Of a stretch of DNA of 64,000 nucleotides, positions 52,651 to 64,000 are shown piece after piece. Position numbers and translations under genes: made by a program. The stretch's first letter is position 1; every line of letters starts with the position of its first letter. The stretch is from Paraspadella gotoi. Taxonomy: Eukaryota > Chaetognatha. The stretch spans positions 8,429,225-8,493,224 of the forward strand of contig CM119269.1 of assembly GCA_051294375.1 (NCBI GenBank), read 5' to 3'. The notes below the pieces were generated by a model. It was not told where the DNA came from, made no database searches, and saw nothing but the letters and a program-made list of their open reading frames with translations.

Positions 52651-55197
52651 TTCACACACAAACCAGATAGAAACCACTCCCGGATGACCCAAAATATGAC
52701 CCTTCCTCCTTCTTTCCTCCTCAACTTCCTCGACCCACCCCCCCTTCCTCTCCCCCCTCCTCTCCCTCCACTCTCACCTCAATGTCTCGGCCGCCAATCT
52801 GGACGCCCTCTCCGCCCAACAGTTGGTCGAATCCACGGAGACGTCGGATGAGGCGCTGCCGGTCGACGGGTGTCGCCTGAAGGAACCGAATGCGTCCGTC
52901 GACGAAGGATCGGACGACAGAGACCCGGAGGAGAGTACGGAGGCGGGATCGAAAGCTGCTGCGCCGACGGCCGCGGCGAAGCGGCGTCTGGCGGCGCGAA
53001 ATGCGGCGGAGGAGACGCTGGAGGATGCGGTGGATGTGTTGGAGGCGTTGGAAGCGTCGCGGCTCGAAGGAGTCGACGTCAAAAAGTCGGAGGCGTCGGT
53101 CGAAGTCAAACTTCCCGTCGAAGTTGTTGCTTCAAAAGATTCCGATGCGAAAGGAAGGGATTTGTTGTTGTTGTTGCCGCAAACGTTGTTGTTGTTGTTG
53201 TTAAGAGTGTTGGAGTTGTTGTTACTTCCGCTGCTGTAGTTGCTGCTGGAGCTGATGTGGGAAGAGTGACGGCGTCGTCGTCGTCGTTCTCTGTGAAGGA
53301 GTGAAAGGTGTGGAGTAGAGTATGTAAAATGCGAAATATAACGAGACACATTTTACAAGCATCACACTACAAATGTGAAGTGAATCACAATTCTACCTTT
53401 GTTTTTTTTTTTAACCGATTTAAGCTTGGCGCCTCTCTAAGTTTCTTAGTTCTGACCAATCTCGTAATCATCTCAGTTGTCTATCAACTAACTCATCGCT
53501 TCCTCCACCCTTCTTACTTCTCTCCCACCTCTCTCTCCTCTCTATCGCCCCACTCACTTCTCTCTCCAACCCCTTCTCACCTCTCTTTAGCTAAGAGCGC
53601 TTCGTGAAACGGCGCCAGAAATTCCGCCATCGACGCCGGAGAATCCAGCGGCGCCCTTTCCTCGCCGCCGGCGCCTGTGCTGCTCCGGCTGCTTCCGCTG
53701 CTCCGGCTGCTCCGACTGCTGCGGCTCCAGTAAGCGGGGCTGCCGCTCCTACTGTCGATCTCGCTGCTAAGGGTGCCGAAAGCGTCGAGGGGGGCGGCGC
53801 TGGAGGGGTGATCGGCGGAGAGGACGGGTTGAGGACTTGTTGGGGAATCTACAGGGTGGTCGAGGGGACGGTCGCCGGAGTCTTCGGCGGGGTGGTCAAT
53901 TGGGTGGCCCGCTGGGTGGTCAGGATCCGGGTTCGAATCAGGGTCTCGAAACCTAAGGAGAAAGAAGAAATTTTTTTTCTTTTTTCTTTTTCTTTTTTGT
54001 CGTTTTTACGATGAAATCGAGAGAAAAGAAGAAAAAAGATAAAAGTCAAAATGTGTCGCGTCGAAGCTTAAATCGTAAGAGGAGATAAAAATTCGAAGCA
54101 GGGGAAGATAAAATCAGGACAGGGGGAGATATTAAAATCTAGATAGGGGGTCTCTATATCGACGACGGGGGTCAAATGAGCTGAAAAGGTTTGGTTTTGG
54201 TTGGAGAAAAAAAGGGGAAAAAATGCAATGAGGAACCCATGGCGGACTTAATGTAAAAATATAAGCATTCTTGATAAAACTTTGTAGGATTATCACGAGA
54301 TTTTATGCAAAAAAAAAATAAATAAATTTTATTTCAAAAAGTTGTTTACAAAGAAATCGCATGCAGACTAAAATTAATTTTTTAGCGCCGAGAAAAGTTC
54401 AAAAATATTTTAAATGACAGATATTGAATTATCTCCACCCTTGATTAAAAAAAAAATCTCAAAATGACTATTCGTGAGCGAAAAATTAAAACCGCAAAAA
54501 AATCGTAAAACCGCATTTCTTAAAAAAGAGGGGATGAAGTTTGAACAACACGACAACAGTATTTTTAATTATGAAAAAAATGAACAAAACTCTTCGGTAC
54601 AAAAAGCAAGAAAAAAAAATTTTATTCTAAAAGTAAAATGTGTGCTTTCTGTAAAACGGAAAACGGTTTTCTTCAAAAAAAAAAAGAAAATTTAAAAAAT
54701 AAATGTTTTAACCCAAGCGGAAATAAAAACATCGACGTCGACGAAGCAGAAAATTCTGTTTCTTAATTTCGGGGTTTTTTTTGTTTTTTGTTTTTTTTTT
54801 TGTCGCACAGAACAAAAAAGAAAAAAAGAGCAGAATTTTATTGTTATGAGAAAAAAAAACAACAGAACTCTGGGGCCAAAAAAAAGGACTTCAATTTTTT
54901 TTTTATCCAGATTTACTCATGTGGCAAAGTCCACTCCCCCCTGAGACCTACGCCCCCCCCATCCGCCCCTTTGCGCCCAGGTTCTGAGGTCGACGAATCT
55001 ACTCATGGGCAAAATCCAAGGCGTGAGAGTGAGAGTGAGAGGGAGACGAAAACGTGAGACTCGATCTCGATCTCCTCCTCGTTTTTTGTGAATCCGTGAT
55101 GCGTTCACGCTTAACCTTTAATTATCGAGTTTCGACGAACAAAAAAAAATCTAACTCCTCTCTCTTCTCTCTTCTCTCTCTCTCCTCTCTTCCTCTC

Positions 55198-55235
<38 letters not shown>

Positions 55236-56219
55236 CGCTTTATTTCATATTTAATTTTTTCATCGTTTCTTCGTTGCATCATTGTTCAGACTTCCACTTT
55301 TTGCTCACAGATAGACTTATCTACCCAAATACTAATACCCTAATATTAATATCCTACTACTTTCTAACTCATTCCCTCTATATTATTTTTTTTTGCTTCT
55401 CCCTGACTCATCTCCCTTTTCCCCATTCTCTCTTTTCTCCTCTCTCTTCCACCTCTCTCTTTTTCCCTTCCTTTTCTTTCTTCACCTCAGTTTCAAATGT
55501 CTCTTTATTCGTCATAAGAATTTTTTTAAAAAAATCTTCGATCGATAAAAAGAAAAAAGAAAAATTTCAAAATTACGCATCCATCGATTTTTGTGGAATT
55601 CGATCCGAAAATGAGAAGCGAAAATTTATTTTTTTCTCAATTCCCTTCTCTATTTAAACGAACACGCTTAATATCACATGAACTTACCTGAAATAACCTA
55701 ACCTCATCTAAACCAATTTAAATTCTCCTTAACTTACCTAAGGTCACCTGAATTAACCTAAACTATCCTCAAGTCAACTAAAGTCACCCAAATTAACTTA
55801 GTTTTAACTCACATTGATTCACCTGTAGACACTTAAAGTCACCTAAATTAACCCAAACTAATCTAAAAACAAAACTAACCTCAAATTTACTTAAACTCAC
55901 CCACTCTAAAAATCATGTCCGTGTTAGGGAGTCCTTGGGTCATTAAATAACAGTATATTTAGCTTAACCAAACGTTTCCCTCACCAAACTTCAATTCCTA
56001 TTACTCACCTCCGGCCCCCCCTTCTCTCATCTCTTATCACGCCCCCACCCCCAGGGTCCTCGCACCAAAACAACCTTACCCTGCGTCTCTGGCGGCGGCG
56101 GCTTTGAGGCGATACTGCGGCCACCTGTCGGGATGTCGCGTCTCCAAGAAATCCTCGAAGGTGATGGAGAGAAGGAACATCTGACGCTGGAGTTGATCTC
56201 CTTGGATCAGCATCGCTTT
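49111..56219 (-). CDS. very large low-complexity protein with many tyrosine motifs, 3' five exons (5' incomplete)
   Basis: Exons in coding order are 56219-56080, 53952-53581, 53290-52778, 51983-51895 and 51821-49111. All phases agree and give 1,274 residues to the stop. The first exon seen, 'KAMLIQGDQLQRQMFLLS' then 'ITFEDFLETRHPDRWPQY', looks like a folded helical segment. Then come Pro/Asp/His and Ser/Arg repeats, 'MAEFLAPFHEALLAKERE', Asn and Ser runs, and 'NHIIRHEFEKYLYEDATD'. The last exon (903 codons) is mostly disordered, with Lys/Arg-Asp-Lys-Glu repeats, poly-Asp, poly-Ala and poly-Gln. It holds tyrosine motifs such as KLYGIPL, IVYAMPL, NLYAEPW, ELYADCG, TVYETLEE, HVYARVG and HIYEEIPSVYEGP. 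No catalytic domain or membrane segment is visible here. The C-terminus is TLFVC. I do not recognise the family; a cytoplasmic scaffold or receptor tail is inferred. The last exon is far more GC-rich than its surroundings. Confidence 0.82.
52184..52460. repeat. (AAAG)n/(GAGA)n purine tract
   Basis: About 280 bases of almost pure purine on the plus strand within the intron between exons ending 52,778 and starting 51,983 of the large low-complexity gene. Confidence 0.95.
52577..52648. repeat. (CT)n microsatellite
   Basis: Pure CT run in the same intron. Together with the neighbouring purine tract, the intron RNA could form a GA:CT duplex. Confidence 0.95.
55200..55235. repeat. (CT)n microsatellite
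   Basis: CT run within a larger CT-rich region (55,150-55,490). Confidence 0.9.
55675..55915. repeat. AACTTACCTAA-type short tandem array
   Basis: About 20 imperfect 10-17-base units of the 'ACCTAAACT', 'TCACCTGAATTAACCTAAAC' kind in the intron between exons 53,952 and 56,080 of the large gene. Confidence 0.85.
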
Positions 56220-56220
56220 C

Positions 56221-57830
56221 TGATGGGGTAAAAGAGGTGAGGGCGGGTTAGTTGATGGGAAGAAGGAGAGCACAAGTTTTGATGAAGGAAAGGAGAGCCG
56301 ATGGGGTAAAGTAGAGCGTGCAGATGGGGGAAAAGAGAATGGTTAGGAAGAGTTGATTGGGAAGAGGAGTTGATAAGGATATAGTGATGTAGAAGAGAGT
56401 TTGACGGATGGATTATTTTATGGAGAAAAGGAGTTGGTGAGAATGAGATGATGGAATTTGAATTTATTCAATGGAGCTTACGCACAAAATAAAACAATAG
56501 GCCATGAAAAGCGACTTGATTACATTTAAGTCTAAGAATTTAGGCATTCATGAAATCTTTCCAATTTACAATTTACTAGGCACGACTTTTCCCTCTGCAG
56601 GTAATCACTTCTCACAGTTTTTTCTATGGGCGAAATCTTTATATAAATAGTATTAAAATCAATATTATTAATAGAATCATCAAAAAGATGATTTCAACGG
56701 ATAATACCTTTTAATCCTCGTACAGAAAAGTTTTTAACATAGATAACGTTATTGATGGAGTAAAGGAGGCGGGGTAGCATTAGTTGACGACGACGACGAC
56801 AATCAAGATGATAAAGATAATTTGACCAGGGGCTTGACAATGTCGATGATAATGAAGATGAATGAAAAGACGATGATTATAACAATAGGAATGATATCGA
56901 CGTAAAAGTAGGTTGACGACGACGAGAAAATATTAGAGGAAAACGCGAGTAATTTGGTGTAATATGACTTACTTTTTATGTATTATTTCTAGTTAAGTTT
57001 CGTTCGTGAAGATCGTTTTATATAGTTTCAGTTTCAGAGAAAATTATTTTTCGCTTTTAATAAAATTCCGACGAATAGAAAGGAATCACGATTCTGATTT
57101 TAACTACGCGATTTTTATTTAGTGCCGAGTTGAAGAAGAAAAAATAATTTGTTTAATCCAGTCAGATTTTTTTTACCAGTTTTTTTTTTTTTTTTTCGAA
57201 AATGATTGGAAGAAGTTGAAGATTTTTTTGTCAGGTTTTTTTCGAGATTTTGTTTTGTTTTGACTTTTTTTTTTGAGCAAAATTTTTTTTTTCTTGATCC
57301 GGAATCTGGTGGCCACTTCTTCGGTTTCTAGTTCTCTTTCGCTCTGTCTCTGTCTTTCTTTCTCTGTCTCGCTCTCTCTCTCTCTCTCGTCGGATTTTCG
57401 AGTGAAGTCTGAAGGAGTTACGAGGATTCGTTCATGTTTGAAGTTGTATCAGGATGGGAGGAAGAGGAGGAGGAGGAGGATGATGAAGAGGAGGGGAAAG
57501 TAGGGAGGTAGAGAGAATGAGTATCAATGTGAAAATAAACAGAAAAACTAGGAAGAGAAAGAGATAAATATAAATTATGAATATTAATAAGAAAAAAAGT
57601 ATATCGCAATTAATAAAAAACGTTTAATTGGGAGAGGGGACAACGATGAGAAGTAGAAGGAGTGGGGGAGGGAAAGGTAGATCACGAGGACGGGGAAGAG
57701 GAGGAGGAGGAGGAGAAGGAGAAGGAGGAGGAAGAGGAGGAGGAAGGGCACGAGGAGGAGAAGGGTCGAGGATGAGAGAAAAACTAACACAGTACAAACG
57801 AAGGCAAAGGGATGTAACACGATCTCTCTC
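56221..57830. other. probable intron or 5' region of the large minus-strand gene, no exon seen
   Basis: Contains a degenerate GATGGGGTAAAAGAG / GTTGATGGGAAGAAGGAG repeat (56,220-56,450), T-runs near 57,170-57,290, a short CT run (57,370-57,388) and a GGAGGA-rich tract (57,455-57,770). No phase-0 exon preceding the exon at 56,219 could be identified. Confidence 0.5.
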
Positions 57831-57837
57831 TCTCTCT

Positions 57838-58099
57838 NNNNNNNNNNNNNNNNNNNNNNNNNNNNNNNNNNNNNNNNNNNNNNNNNNNNNNNNNNNNNNN
57901 NNNNNNNNNNNNNNNNNNNNNNNNNNNNNNNNNNNNNNNNNNNNNNNNNNNNNNNNNNNNNNNNNNNNNNNNNNNNNNNNNNNNNNNNNNNNNNNNNNNN
58001 NNNNNNNNNNNNNNNNNNNNNNNNNNNNNNNNNNNNNNNNNNNNNNNNNNNNNNNNNNNNNNNNNNNNNNNNNNNNNNNNNNNNNNNNNNNNNNNNNNN
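57838..58099. other. assembly gap (N run) at a CT microsatellite
   Basis: 262 N bases directly after a CT run. Confidence 0.99.
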
Positions 58100-58213
58100 T
58101 CGTTGTCCAAATTTGATGGAACATTCGATACTTTTATCCCGATACAAAATTTGTAATCCTTTGTGTAGATTGAAAACGGAACACCCTTTCCCACTTAAGA
58201 GTGAGACAATGTT

Positions 58214-58404
58214 NNNNNNNNNNNNNNNNNNNNNNNNNNNNNNNNNNNNNNNNNNNNNNNNNNNNNNNNNNNNNNNNNNNNNNNNNNNNNNNNNNNNNNN
58301 NNNNNNNNNNNNNNNNNNNNNNNNNNNNNNNNNNNNNNNNNNNNNNNNNNNNNNNNNNNNNNNNNNNNNNNNNNNNNNNNNNNNNNNNNNNNNNNNNNNN
58401 NNNN
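58214..58404. other. assembly gap (N run) at a GA microsatellite
   Basis: 191 N bases directly before a GA run at 58,405-58,427. Confidence 0.99.
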
Positions 58405-58584
58405 AGAGAGAGAGAGAGAGAGAGAGTGCGAGACCCAACTATAAATCAAAAGAGAGTGTCCACCGGAGTCTATATAAATTAAAAAGTTCTTTAACTTAAT
58501 TTTAAATCGATTAACTTCGTCGAGCGGATGTCTTTTGGTCGGGTTCGAACCGGGGGAGACTAAAAATAACAACGACAACAATGA

Positions 58585-58615
58585 GGACGACGACGACGAC
58601 GACGACGACGACGCT
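58585..58615. repeat. (GAC)n triplet repeat
   Basis: About ten GAC triplets. Confidence 0.95.
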
Positions 58616-58907
58616 TCTTTTGATCGTCGATCCTTGGCGAATCAAAAAATCAAATCTGAAAAGAAATGACCGCGAATTTATGGCATCATTAAATCCATTA
58701 AATCATTTCGTGTTAAGAAATTAGTGCCACCCCGATTTTTTTTCTGTCTCCCTTTAATGTTTTGTTTTGATGATGTTTCGTTTCGTTGTTTCGAAACCAC
58801 GAAACCAACGAAACATAAATTTGACTACAGCGAGGAATTTCTTTATAAAATAGCATTTCCGGTGATGCTATTTTCGGGCTTCGGTATAATCTTGTTAGAC
58901 TGCAGCT

Positions 58908-58932
58908 NNNNNNNNNNNNNNNNNNNNNNNNN
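58908..58932. other. assembly gap (N run)
   Basis: 25 N bases beside GAGA-rich sequence. Confidence 0.99.
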
Positions 58933-58999
58933 AGACCGAGAGATGACGAGAGAGAGAAATGAGAGAAATGATTGACGAGGGCGGAACGACGGAACGCGA

Positions 59000-60480
59000 C
59001 AGAGGGAAGAGGCGACCTCACGGTATGGTCGGGCGCTTCGCAAAGCTATGAGGTGCGACCTGGAGAACAAGGACAAAATCCCAAAGAAAAAGGGTAGAAA
59101 TGAATGGAAGCCAGGGAAGGACTTGATCAGAACGTTGAATTCATCTGTGCATTTCCAATTATTTTCAAATTTGATTGTTCCGGATCGTCGTCTTTAGTCT
59201 GCGTCGGTCGGCCGAGTGACTTCAGTCGCTCTCTGGGTACGTCGCGTGATACCAACTCGTCCGTCGCTTGCAGTATTTGCAGCGGAATGAGAAACAAATG
59301 AGAAAAGAGGGAAAAGCATTAGTGAGAAAAGAGAAAGGCGAAGAGAAAGAGGTAACCGTAACAGACGCGAGAGATGTGCAACGATATGAGAAAAGGAGGT
59401 GAGCGCAAGGAAGAAAAACCGAAAAACGGAAAAGGCAATGTACCAAAGAATGCAATCGCCCTTCCCTTTATGTGGTTATGTATCCCCGGTCCAGTTCCTT
59501 TGTTAACTTGACTTCCTCTGGAACTCACGGTTTCAAATAAGTGGTGTGTAGAAAGTAACGCTGGTCCGGGAATTAACTCAATTTTCTACGCGTTTTAAGA
59601 AGTTATTCGCCGGTCCTCTAATAATTACGAATAAAAGCGCACAATTAGTGATAATTGCTTGATCATTGTCCAATTACTGAGCGAGCGAGAGAGTGCAATG
59701 TTTCAACTTTTCGCATAGATATAGCTGAGTAATTGGGGCTAGAATTGGCAACCATAAGCGTCGAAACGTTTAACAAAAAACGACTGCGGGCTCGTCTCTA
59801 TAATTACGACAAAAGGTTTAAAAATGTCCGTGCATCGTTTTATTTATGAAATATTTATGAATAGAATGAGCCAAAAGGGTAATTTTAAAATGAGAGATTC
59901 CTAAATGAAAATGAATAGACAGAAGTGACGGCTCCACTCCAGGGGGCAGTGGTAAGTTTTTGGTATATAACAACGGAATATGAGGGAACATACTTTGATG
60001 ATATCGACCGCTCGGAATAAATAACAGTGGTTTAGGTTATTATGTTGTAACCGAGGACTCGAGCAACTTGAACGCTACGTTACGGAGATACAATTATATC
60101 CATGTGGAGGCCCTGTCCAGAAGCCAGCACGAAACCAGGAAGACACTGGCCGATACCTAAATTTATTGAAATCTAATGTTTTATAGGTTTGATAAAAAAA
60201 AAGTTAACTTCTACTTGAGCTCAAATCTGAAATGAAACAATTACAACCTGGTCTATTGTGAGAGGTGTCCGTTTAACCTTTTTCAAAGTGACAGAACGAG
60301 AAATAAAATATTCTCCCTAGTTGCGAAAAGTGACGTTACCCTCAAACTATCCGTCTTAAGCATATCTACACCCGCATATTTACATCACCTCACTCTCGGT
60401 ATGATTTCACCGGCAGCTTTATGTACAGGAGAAAAATTATTTAATTATCCTAAGGCTGAGGCAAAGCCCTTTTCTCCTAG
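59000..60480. other. no gene or repeat recognised
   Basis: About 1.5 kb with a less AT-biased composition than the left 50 kb and none of the window's dispersed repeat families. No convincing splice-bounded frame was found. Confidence 0.45.
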
Positions 60481-60483
60481 AAA

Positions 60484-61139
60484 TTAACAGAGAACGGTGA
60501 TACAGACGAGGACAAACGTGTAGAAATGTCGCATCGGAAAGTACCGTCGAAAAGACTGGAAATGATGTAGTAATTGAGAGACAGGAGCCACTGCCAGAGC
60601 TCTCTCTCGGTCTCTTGCTTCAACGTTTTCTAATAGAATCACGGCTAGCATAACTGCACGCTGCTCATATTCCTTACCTTGGGATTCCTTAATTGCTACT
60701 CCGCCCCGTCTCTCTAACGCAATCGCTTTTACTATTCTCTTTGTTCTAGGTGGTTTCTCTGCCTTCGATTCCGCAATAAACGTCCCCAATTTTGCATTGA
60801 GAGGGTCAATAGAAAGTGCACAATTTATATGCACTTGTGATAAGATGATTTGTCTAATCAGATTCTAACCGAAGTCCATGATGTAATTGACGTCTTAACT
60901 ATATGCGCCATTCCCATGATGGCCGAAATGTCTGCTCCATAAATACCAGCTCTTATTTTTTTCTCGAAAAAATGGGCCAATGGTTCCCTAATGCGCGAAA
61001 CTATTTGGAACGCGATGAGATCAACAATGTTGAAGATGTCCTTCCTCCGCCTCGCCCTCAAGTGCTTAGCGGTATTTCTCGTGCATCTTCGTGCCTCTTC
61101 TCTCTTATGCTTGATTTTAATTCCTTTATTTGCTAGCAA
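60484..61139 (-). pseudogene. possible broken coding sequence (two protein-like frames, out of register)
   Basis: The upstream frame (61,139-60,858) reads 'KDIFNIVDLIAFQIVSRI' and 'EKKIRAGIYGADISAIMG'. The downstream frame (60,834-60,484, open from about 60,870) reads 'LNAKLGTFIAESKAEKPP', 'RTKRIVKAIALERRGGVA' and 'EQRAVMLAVILLENVEAR'. Both look like ordinary soluble, helical protein and have no low-complexity bias, but they are offset by two bases, so a frameshift, an intron or a sequencing error separates them. The antisense frames are also partly open. I do not recognise the family and propose no function. Confidence 0.3.
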
Positions 61140-61329
61140 AATTTTTTTTCTTTTATTGACAGATCACGCGAATCTCGGTGATCCGTGCGACTTGTATTGC
61201 TCACTTTCTCTAATCGCCGTATTTCTCTTTTAGCATTCTCCTTTTCGTCGCCCCACATTCGATCGGTTCTTCTGTGCATTTCTAGTTTCTCCGTGGAGTC
61301 TCGCTCTCTGCTCTCTCTGCGTCGGAACA

Positions 61330-62270
61330 GATATATATGACGCGGAAGTGAGGAGAGAGAGTCTGAAAGCTAGAGGAGGACGACGGTATACGAGAGGGGC
61401 AGAGGACGAATGTCGTTCATGTTTGAAGTGGATGGTATCAAGGAGCATGGGAGGTGGAAAGAGCAGGAGGAAGGGAGACGGAGGACGGAGCGAAGGAATG
61501 GAAGCGGAAAGGAAAGAGAGAGAGGGAGTTAAGTCGAACGGAGACAACAACAATCCAAGCCTGACAGGTAGACTGTAGAGAGGGAGCATTATATGCCAGC
61601 AGTGCGATTCCGTTCAGTACTGTCTCCCAAAACCAAAGTGACGCACGAGGTAACGGAACGACCAGTAGTGAGGACGGAAATGCAATGGTGCCCAACAATG
61701 GAAAACACGGCAAACAACATAAGCCGAAAGGACGCGGAAAGACCCGGAATTAAAGATAGCCCTAAAAATTACCAATTGAAAAAACAATTGGATGAATGAG
61801 AAAGAGAAATATCCAGTAGTTAAAAAAGCACCTTGCCCTCCTATTTTATCGCCATATTTTCTTTTAAAATTGGCCCATAAGTAAGTAAAAACAGCGCACT
61901 TTCACCCTGGTGAGCGGCGGGGCGGCAAGCAAGCGGGGTCCCTACTGGTCATACTACCTCTCGCCATGTCTTCAAACTGCCAGATCAGTCTCTATCGTCT
62001 ATATCTCATACGGATGCGTTGCTCGTGCGTACGCGCTGCGTCAAAGGTCTCCTCTCTCTCTCTCTTTATGACTCTCTCTCCTACCTATGCGTCCACTGTG
62101 AGGGCCCTTTTCTCTTCTCAAGGCCGGTTCGCTCACGCTGTGTGTTTCTTATTGGAGGGAGCGATGAAGTTTGATGATAAATCGGCTTCCCACGGTCTCT
62201 CGTCAACGGGAGAGATTAAACGAAAACAGGCGCATACAAGGCGCAATTTAGCAGTTATTGCTTGAATTAA
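61330..62270. other. unassigned region with short plus-strand open frames
   Basis: Plus frames at 61,348-61,578 (Arg/Gly/Glu-rich) and 61,593-61,799 ('SPKTKVTHEVTERPVVRT') and at 61,966-62,265 are 66-99 residues long. They lack recognisable domains or consistent splice joins. The block 61,905-61,970 is GC-rich ('GGTGAGCGGCGGGGCGGC'). Confidence 0.3.
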
Positions 62271-62784
62271 TCTCTGTTATTTTTTTTTTGGTCTGCCCAC
62301 AATACATACACGTGTAACGTGTGTATTGTGGAGTAGTTAAGAGAAGGGAGAAAAAAAAAAAAAACCTTACAGTAGATTAGGACATGAATTAACTCTTTCT
62401 TTAAAAAAAAAAATGGAAACAATAGATGAATGCTGAATTTATCATTTTTATCATTACTTGAAGAAATCACAAAATTATTCAAAACTCGCGCGCCAGGATG
62501 ATGTGATGTGTGCAGAAATGAACAAGAATCGAGTTTTCAACAACACTTAATCAAAGCAAAGCCTGGAGCTTTTGTCAAAGAAGAATCATCAAGAGTTTTT
62601 TCTTTCGTTGGAACTTAAGCAATACGCGAAAAACAGCGAGGGAAGAAAGGACCCAAATATATTGGGAGACCCGGTAGCGGCCAACAAATATTAAGACCAG
62701 GTATGTATACTACCACTTACTAGTCCCAGTTAAAAGATAGATATCAAATTTTCCAACTTTTGAAAAAAATGTGTTAGAGAAAGG

Positions 62785-62830
62785 GAAGAATGAGAGAGAG
62801 AGAGAGAGGGGAGAGAGGCGGAGAGAGAGA

Positions 62831-62861
<31 letters not shown>

Positions 62862-63150
62862 ACGCGAGAGAGAGAGAGAGGAGAGTCAAGTTGGACTGAC
62901 GATCGTGTGTTCGATTTAAGTCGAAAAAGGATGGATTGATTAAAGATAAATGTGAGAGCGAGATAGAGTAACGCGACGCGGATGGAGATAGATAAGAAGG
63001 TGCAGAAAAAACCATTTTGAGAGAGGAGAGATAGAGAAAGCGATGAGAGCAGAGAGAGAGAGATGAGAGAGAGAGATGGACGAGAGAGAGAGAGAGAGAG
63101 AGAGGAGAAAGAGAGAGGAGAAGAGAGAGGGGTTAGGTGAGAGAGTGATG
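62785..63150. repeat. interrupted (GA)n region
   Basis: Several GA runs (62,787-62,810, 62,818-62,880 and 63,050-63,135) broken by GGAG and TGAG. From 63,150 to 64,000 the sequence is A/G-rich on one side and AT-rich at the end, with no gene seen. Confidence 0.9.
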
Positions 63151-64000
63151 AGAGAGAAATGAAATGGAAAATTTAATATAAGTTGCGTGTCAAAAACACC
63201 AACCCAGCCACCCCGAAAAAATTTCGCACTCCGGAAGTGAATCCTTTCCGCATTTGCATAAACCTATTTGAGGACTTAGGCGAAAAAGAATTAGCTTACG
63301 GAAGGCTTTGAAGACGACATTAAATTTCCCTTTTTTTCAACCCTGCGTCCGACTCAGTTGTTCTACCAATCTTGCTCTAAACGTGAAAAAACCCTTTCCT
63401 TTTTTTTTTTTTTGACTTCTACTTTTTACCCTTCGCAGTCATACGTACTATCTCTGAAAGCGCTTCCCCCTATTCTCCCCCACCCCCCCCGGACCGAACC
63501 AAACGCCTCTCCTCTCGAGATGCGAGAGATTCAAAAGCCTAAAAGAGAAGAAGTTTAAGGAAAGTGTGTAGCGCCCAAAGAGACACGCCCACGAGTCGCG
63601 AACCGGGAAAAGGAGAGGAGAGAGAGGGGGAAATGTTGAGGAAGTAACGGTATGGTAGAGTGGGTGGGAGAAAGAAAGGAAAGAAGATGGAGAGATGAGA
63701 GAGAGTAATTGATTGTAGATGGAGAGAGAGGGTAGAAAGGGCTAATGTACCAGTGGAATCTAACCAAGGGTCAAAGCCGTTGTAGGTTAAAAGAAAAGAG
63801 AAATGGTGGAGGATTTTTTTTTAAAAAGAAGAAAAAAAGTCGGAAAAGAAGAGAGAATAGGAGAAAAAAAAAGTAACATACTTTTTTCTATTTGTATCAT
63901 ACACCTTACTTGACTAATGTTTTACATTCGTACAATTAAATTTCTTTATTGTTTCACTTTTTCTCATAATGATATTTAATAAACGTAAATTCTTAGTCTC

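Noticed and set aside
52823-53304. Plus-strand frames of 100-144 codons opposite the 52,778-53,290 exon
   Set aside because: Antisense shadows of an exon with consistent phase on the minus strand.
58530-58562. GGGTTCGAACC suggesting a tRNA gene
   Set aside because: The T-arm-like motif is palindromic and isolated; no acceptor stem, D-arm or anticodon arm can be folded around it.

Overview
This window is metazoan nuclear DNA, most likely from an invertebrate. Every real gene is split by short spliceosomal introns (about 80 bp to 3.5 kb). Intergenic DNA is AT-rich. (GA)n/(CT)n microsatellites occur every few kilobases, tRNA-derived SINE-like repeats are dispersed through it, and several runs of N are assembly gaps, mostly at GA tracts. 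The repeat families include elements built like the 'pearl' non-autonomous Helentron-type elements known from bivalves and other invertebrates. That hints at a mollusc or crustacean-like genome, but the phylum cannot be fixed from sequence alone.

Layout: (1) 1.6-3.6 kb, plus strand: a complete five-exon atypical dual-specificity phosphatase (187 aa, VHR/DUSP3 type). It converges on a minus-strand gene (4.1-6.1 kb or beyond) for a low-complexity acidic Ser/Thr/Lys protein. (2) 11.0-15.3 kb and 29.3-36.2 kb, plus strand: two strongly diverged paralogues of a multi-pass membrane protein of about 800 aa. The N-terminal half carries XK-related (Kx/XKR scramblase superfamily) signatures; the C-terminal half is an additional multi-helix region I do not recognise. 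(3) 18.6-23.6 kb, minus strand: a complete seven-exon claudin-fold four-helix protein resembling TMEM178, lying between the two XK-like paralogues, with a minisatellite of about 23 copies of a 69-bp unit in intron 5. (4) 39.8-45.8 kb, minus strand: a complete seven-exon acyl-CoA synthetase/4-coumarate-CoA-ligase-type enzyme (596 aa) with a mitochondrial-like N-terminus. Its introns hold three inverted-repeat elements, one a near-perfect 87-bp-arm hairpin. (5) 49.1-56.2 kb, minus strand: the 3' five exons (1,274 residues) of a very large low-complexity protein whose tail carries many short tyrosine motifs, including YEEI. Its N-terminus lies at higher coordinates and was not found. (6) 56.2-64 kb: no recognisable gene. 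It holds N gaps, GA-rich simple sequence, and two adjacent minus-strand reading frames at 60.5-61.1 kb that look protein-like but are out of frame with each other.

The genes do not form a pathway. Neighbours converge (DUSP with the low-complexity gene, XK-like A with TMEM178-like, XK-like B with the acyl-CoA synthetase), which is ordinary eukaryotic gene arrangement. The points of most interest are the double-length XK-like paralogue pair, the pearl/Helentron-like elements that end about 80 bp upstream of two XK-like B exons, and the tyrosine-motif scaffold.

Exon models were made by hand, by matching splice-site dinucleotides, reading phase and protein similarity. All phases reported as consistent were checked by counting. 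No database search was possible.
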